Source of the DNA: JACRPI01 sp964385055
GTDB taxonomy: Archaea > Nanobdellota > Nanobdellia > Woesearchaeales > DSVV01
Reading direction: 5' to 3'
DNA length: 14,432 nt
Assembly: GCA_964385055.1 (NCBI GenBank)
Contig: CAYLMH010000035.1
Coordinates: forward strand, 1-14,432
Shown here piece after piece: positions 13,759 through 14,432 of the stretch (positions within the stretch are counted from its first letter, which is position 1; each line of letters opens with the position of its first letter). Below the pieces are notes generated by a model. The model did no database searches. It was not told the DNA's origin and saw only the letters and a program-made list of their open reading frames with translations. Both the position numbers and the translations under genes were made by a program.

Positions 13759-13880
13759 CTTAAATAATCGCCAAGCAAGAGTCAAACACGCACCTGCAAA
13801 AGAAAAATTGTCAGGGGGACCCATTGCCGCAGCAATGGGGTTTGATCAGAATAGTAAAACATACTAATAATTCTCTCTTA
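13759..13880 (+). ncRNA. Possible small structured RNA in the gap after the HerA-like gene
   Basis: The 200-base gap 13730-13930 has no gene. CTTAAATAA at 13759-13767 could be a TATA box with a start near 13790. Downstream lies a perfect hairpin, CCCATTGC (13820-13827), loop CGCA, GCAATGGG (13832-13839), within a GC-rich patch in otherwise AT-rich DNA. It may be a small RNA, or a structure at the 3' end of the HerA-like mRNA. No C/D or H/ACA boxes seen. The 3' end is not defined. Confidence 0.3.
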
Positions 13881-13888
13881 AAAAACAA

Positions 13889-13899
13889 AATATATATAG
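13889..13899 (+). promoter_or_regulatory. TATA box for the secreted-protein gene
   Basis: AATATATATAG, centred near 13894; a start near 13921 gives a leader of about 10 bases ending in AGG before ATG 13931. Confidence 0.55.
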
Positions 13900-13930
13900 A
13901 ACGGTTTCTAGAAAAGAGAAAACAAACAGG

Positions 13931-14432
13931 ATGAAACAGAAAAACCAGAGAAAATGCAGTGTATTGATCCTTTTCTTAGTTAGTATCCTTGCATCAACAA
14001 CAATCCTCGCAGCAGAGCAATCCATTGAACTTATCGACGTCAGTACAGGAGACACTGAAGCAGACAGCGCGTGCATTTTCAAAGTCAATGGAAAAACAGT
14101 AGTCGTTGATCGAAGAGATAAAGTAACTGTAGACGGCATCACTATATATGTACAGGAAGTCTATCCCGTCAACAGTGAATCAAAAACTGGAGATAGATGC
14201 GAATTTATGTACTCTGGAATGGATGAAGAAGAAGAAACAGAGATAGAAGAAGAGATTATTGGAGAAAAAGTAGTTCAATTTTATTTTGGCGAGAAAGAAC
14301 AAGAAACTGAAATCAGCGAAGTTGAAGAAACAAGAGAGAAAGAAGTAGGAGACAATACTGTCGTGAGAATCAGCGGATATGATGTCACCGGTCTTTCAAT
14401 AGATGCAAAAGAGAACGAAGAACAAACAAGCA
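13931..14432 (+). CDS. Secreted acidic protein with N-terminal signal peptide, 3'-truncated by the window
   Basis: 167 residues are visible and the frame runs off the end. Residues 1-8 are basic (MKQKNQRK), 9-28 hydrophobic (CSVLILFLVSILASTTILAA), with likely cleavage around ILAA/EQS, so it is a Sec substrate. Next is a small beta-rich domain with two cysteines (SACIFKVNGKTVVVDRRDKV, then GITIYVQEVYPV and RCEFMY) that could form a disulfide, as in secreted domains common in DPANN archaea. From about 97 the protein is very acidic (DEEEETEIEEEIIGE), and after a strand (KVVQFYFGEKE) another acidic run follows. Function unknown; a surface or exported protein fits. Confidence 0.75.
   Translation, partial: MKQKNQRKCSVLILFLVSILASTTILAAEQSIELIDVSTGDTEADSACIFKVNGKTVVVDRRDKVTVDGITIYVQEVYPVNSESKTGDRCEFMYSGMDEEEETEIEEEIIGEKVVQFYFGEKEQETEISEVEETREKEVGDNTVVRISGYDVTGLSIDAKENEEQTS

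Noticed and set aside
1..14432. CRISPR array, tRNA or rRNA genes.
   Set aside because: No regularly spaced direct repeats, no cloverleaf with a TTCRA arm and CCA-type end, and no conserved rRNA stretches were seen by eye; a tRNAscan or Infernal run would be the decisive test.

Overview
The window looks like a piece of an archaeal chromosome, most likely a small-genome DPANN-type lineage (Woesearchaeota-like); the lineage is inference, the domain is better supported. Evidence for archaea: TATA-like boxes centred about 26 bases upstream of the first ATG of seven transcription units (leaderless mRNAs), GGTGA-type Shine-Dalgarno sites on downstream operon genes, an archaeal-type UMP kinase, the order secF-secD, an MCM-type AAA+ ATPase and a HerA/DUF87 ATPase.

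Layout. 1-360 (+): C-terminal part of a CPBP intramembrane protease. 390-1870 (-): operon of two four-helix EamA half-transporters followed by UMP kinase. 1932-2450 (-): membrane-anchored beta-rich protein of unknown role. 2523-5095 (-): secF-secD, with a PDZ-like insert and four clustered cysteines in SecD. 5175-6362 (-): an MCM-like ATPase without the usual MCM N-terminal half.

6439-9008 is a strikingly AT-rich four-gene island on the minus strand: a 55-residue AbrB/DUF2080-like protein, a two-part antitoxin-like protein, a PIN-domain (DUF3368-type) toxin and an unrecognised 380-residue protein. The genes overlap or abut, and a 29-bp operator-like palindrome sits between the TATA box and the first ATG. 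The island is bracketed by an inverted repeat of 19 bp (18/19 identical). Outside it the mirrored similarity continues over about 60-70 bp, with short words in which some are inverted and others are kept in direct orientation. This is the most unusual signal in the window: a toxin-antitoxin island inside, or bounded by, a long structured inverted repeat, with no recognisable transposase.

9117-9359 (+): a very lysine-rich 80-residue protein. 9376-10736 (-): an HTH-like protein and a PIN-domain protein, translationally coupled. 10799-12046 (-): a membrane-tethered DsbA-fold protein that has lost its CxxC. 12152-13729 (+): HerA-like ATPase, divergent from the DsbA-like gene. 13730-13930: non-coding, with a perfect GC-rich hairpin. 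13931-end (+): an acidic secreted protein, cut by the window end.

As a whole this is host housekeeping and envelope/secretion chromosome (Sec export, a thiol-fold membrane protein, secreted proteins, replication/repair-type ATPases) interrupted by one recently acquired toxin-antitoxin island. All functional calls rest on reading motifs by eye; no database search was run.
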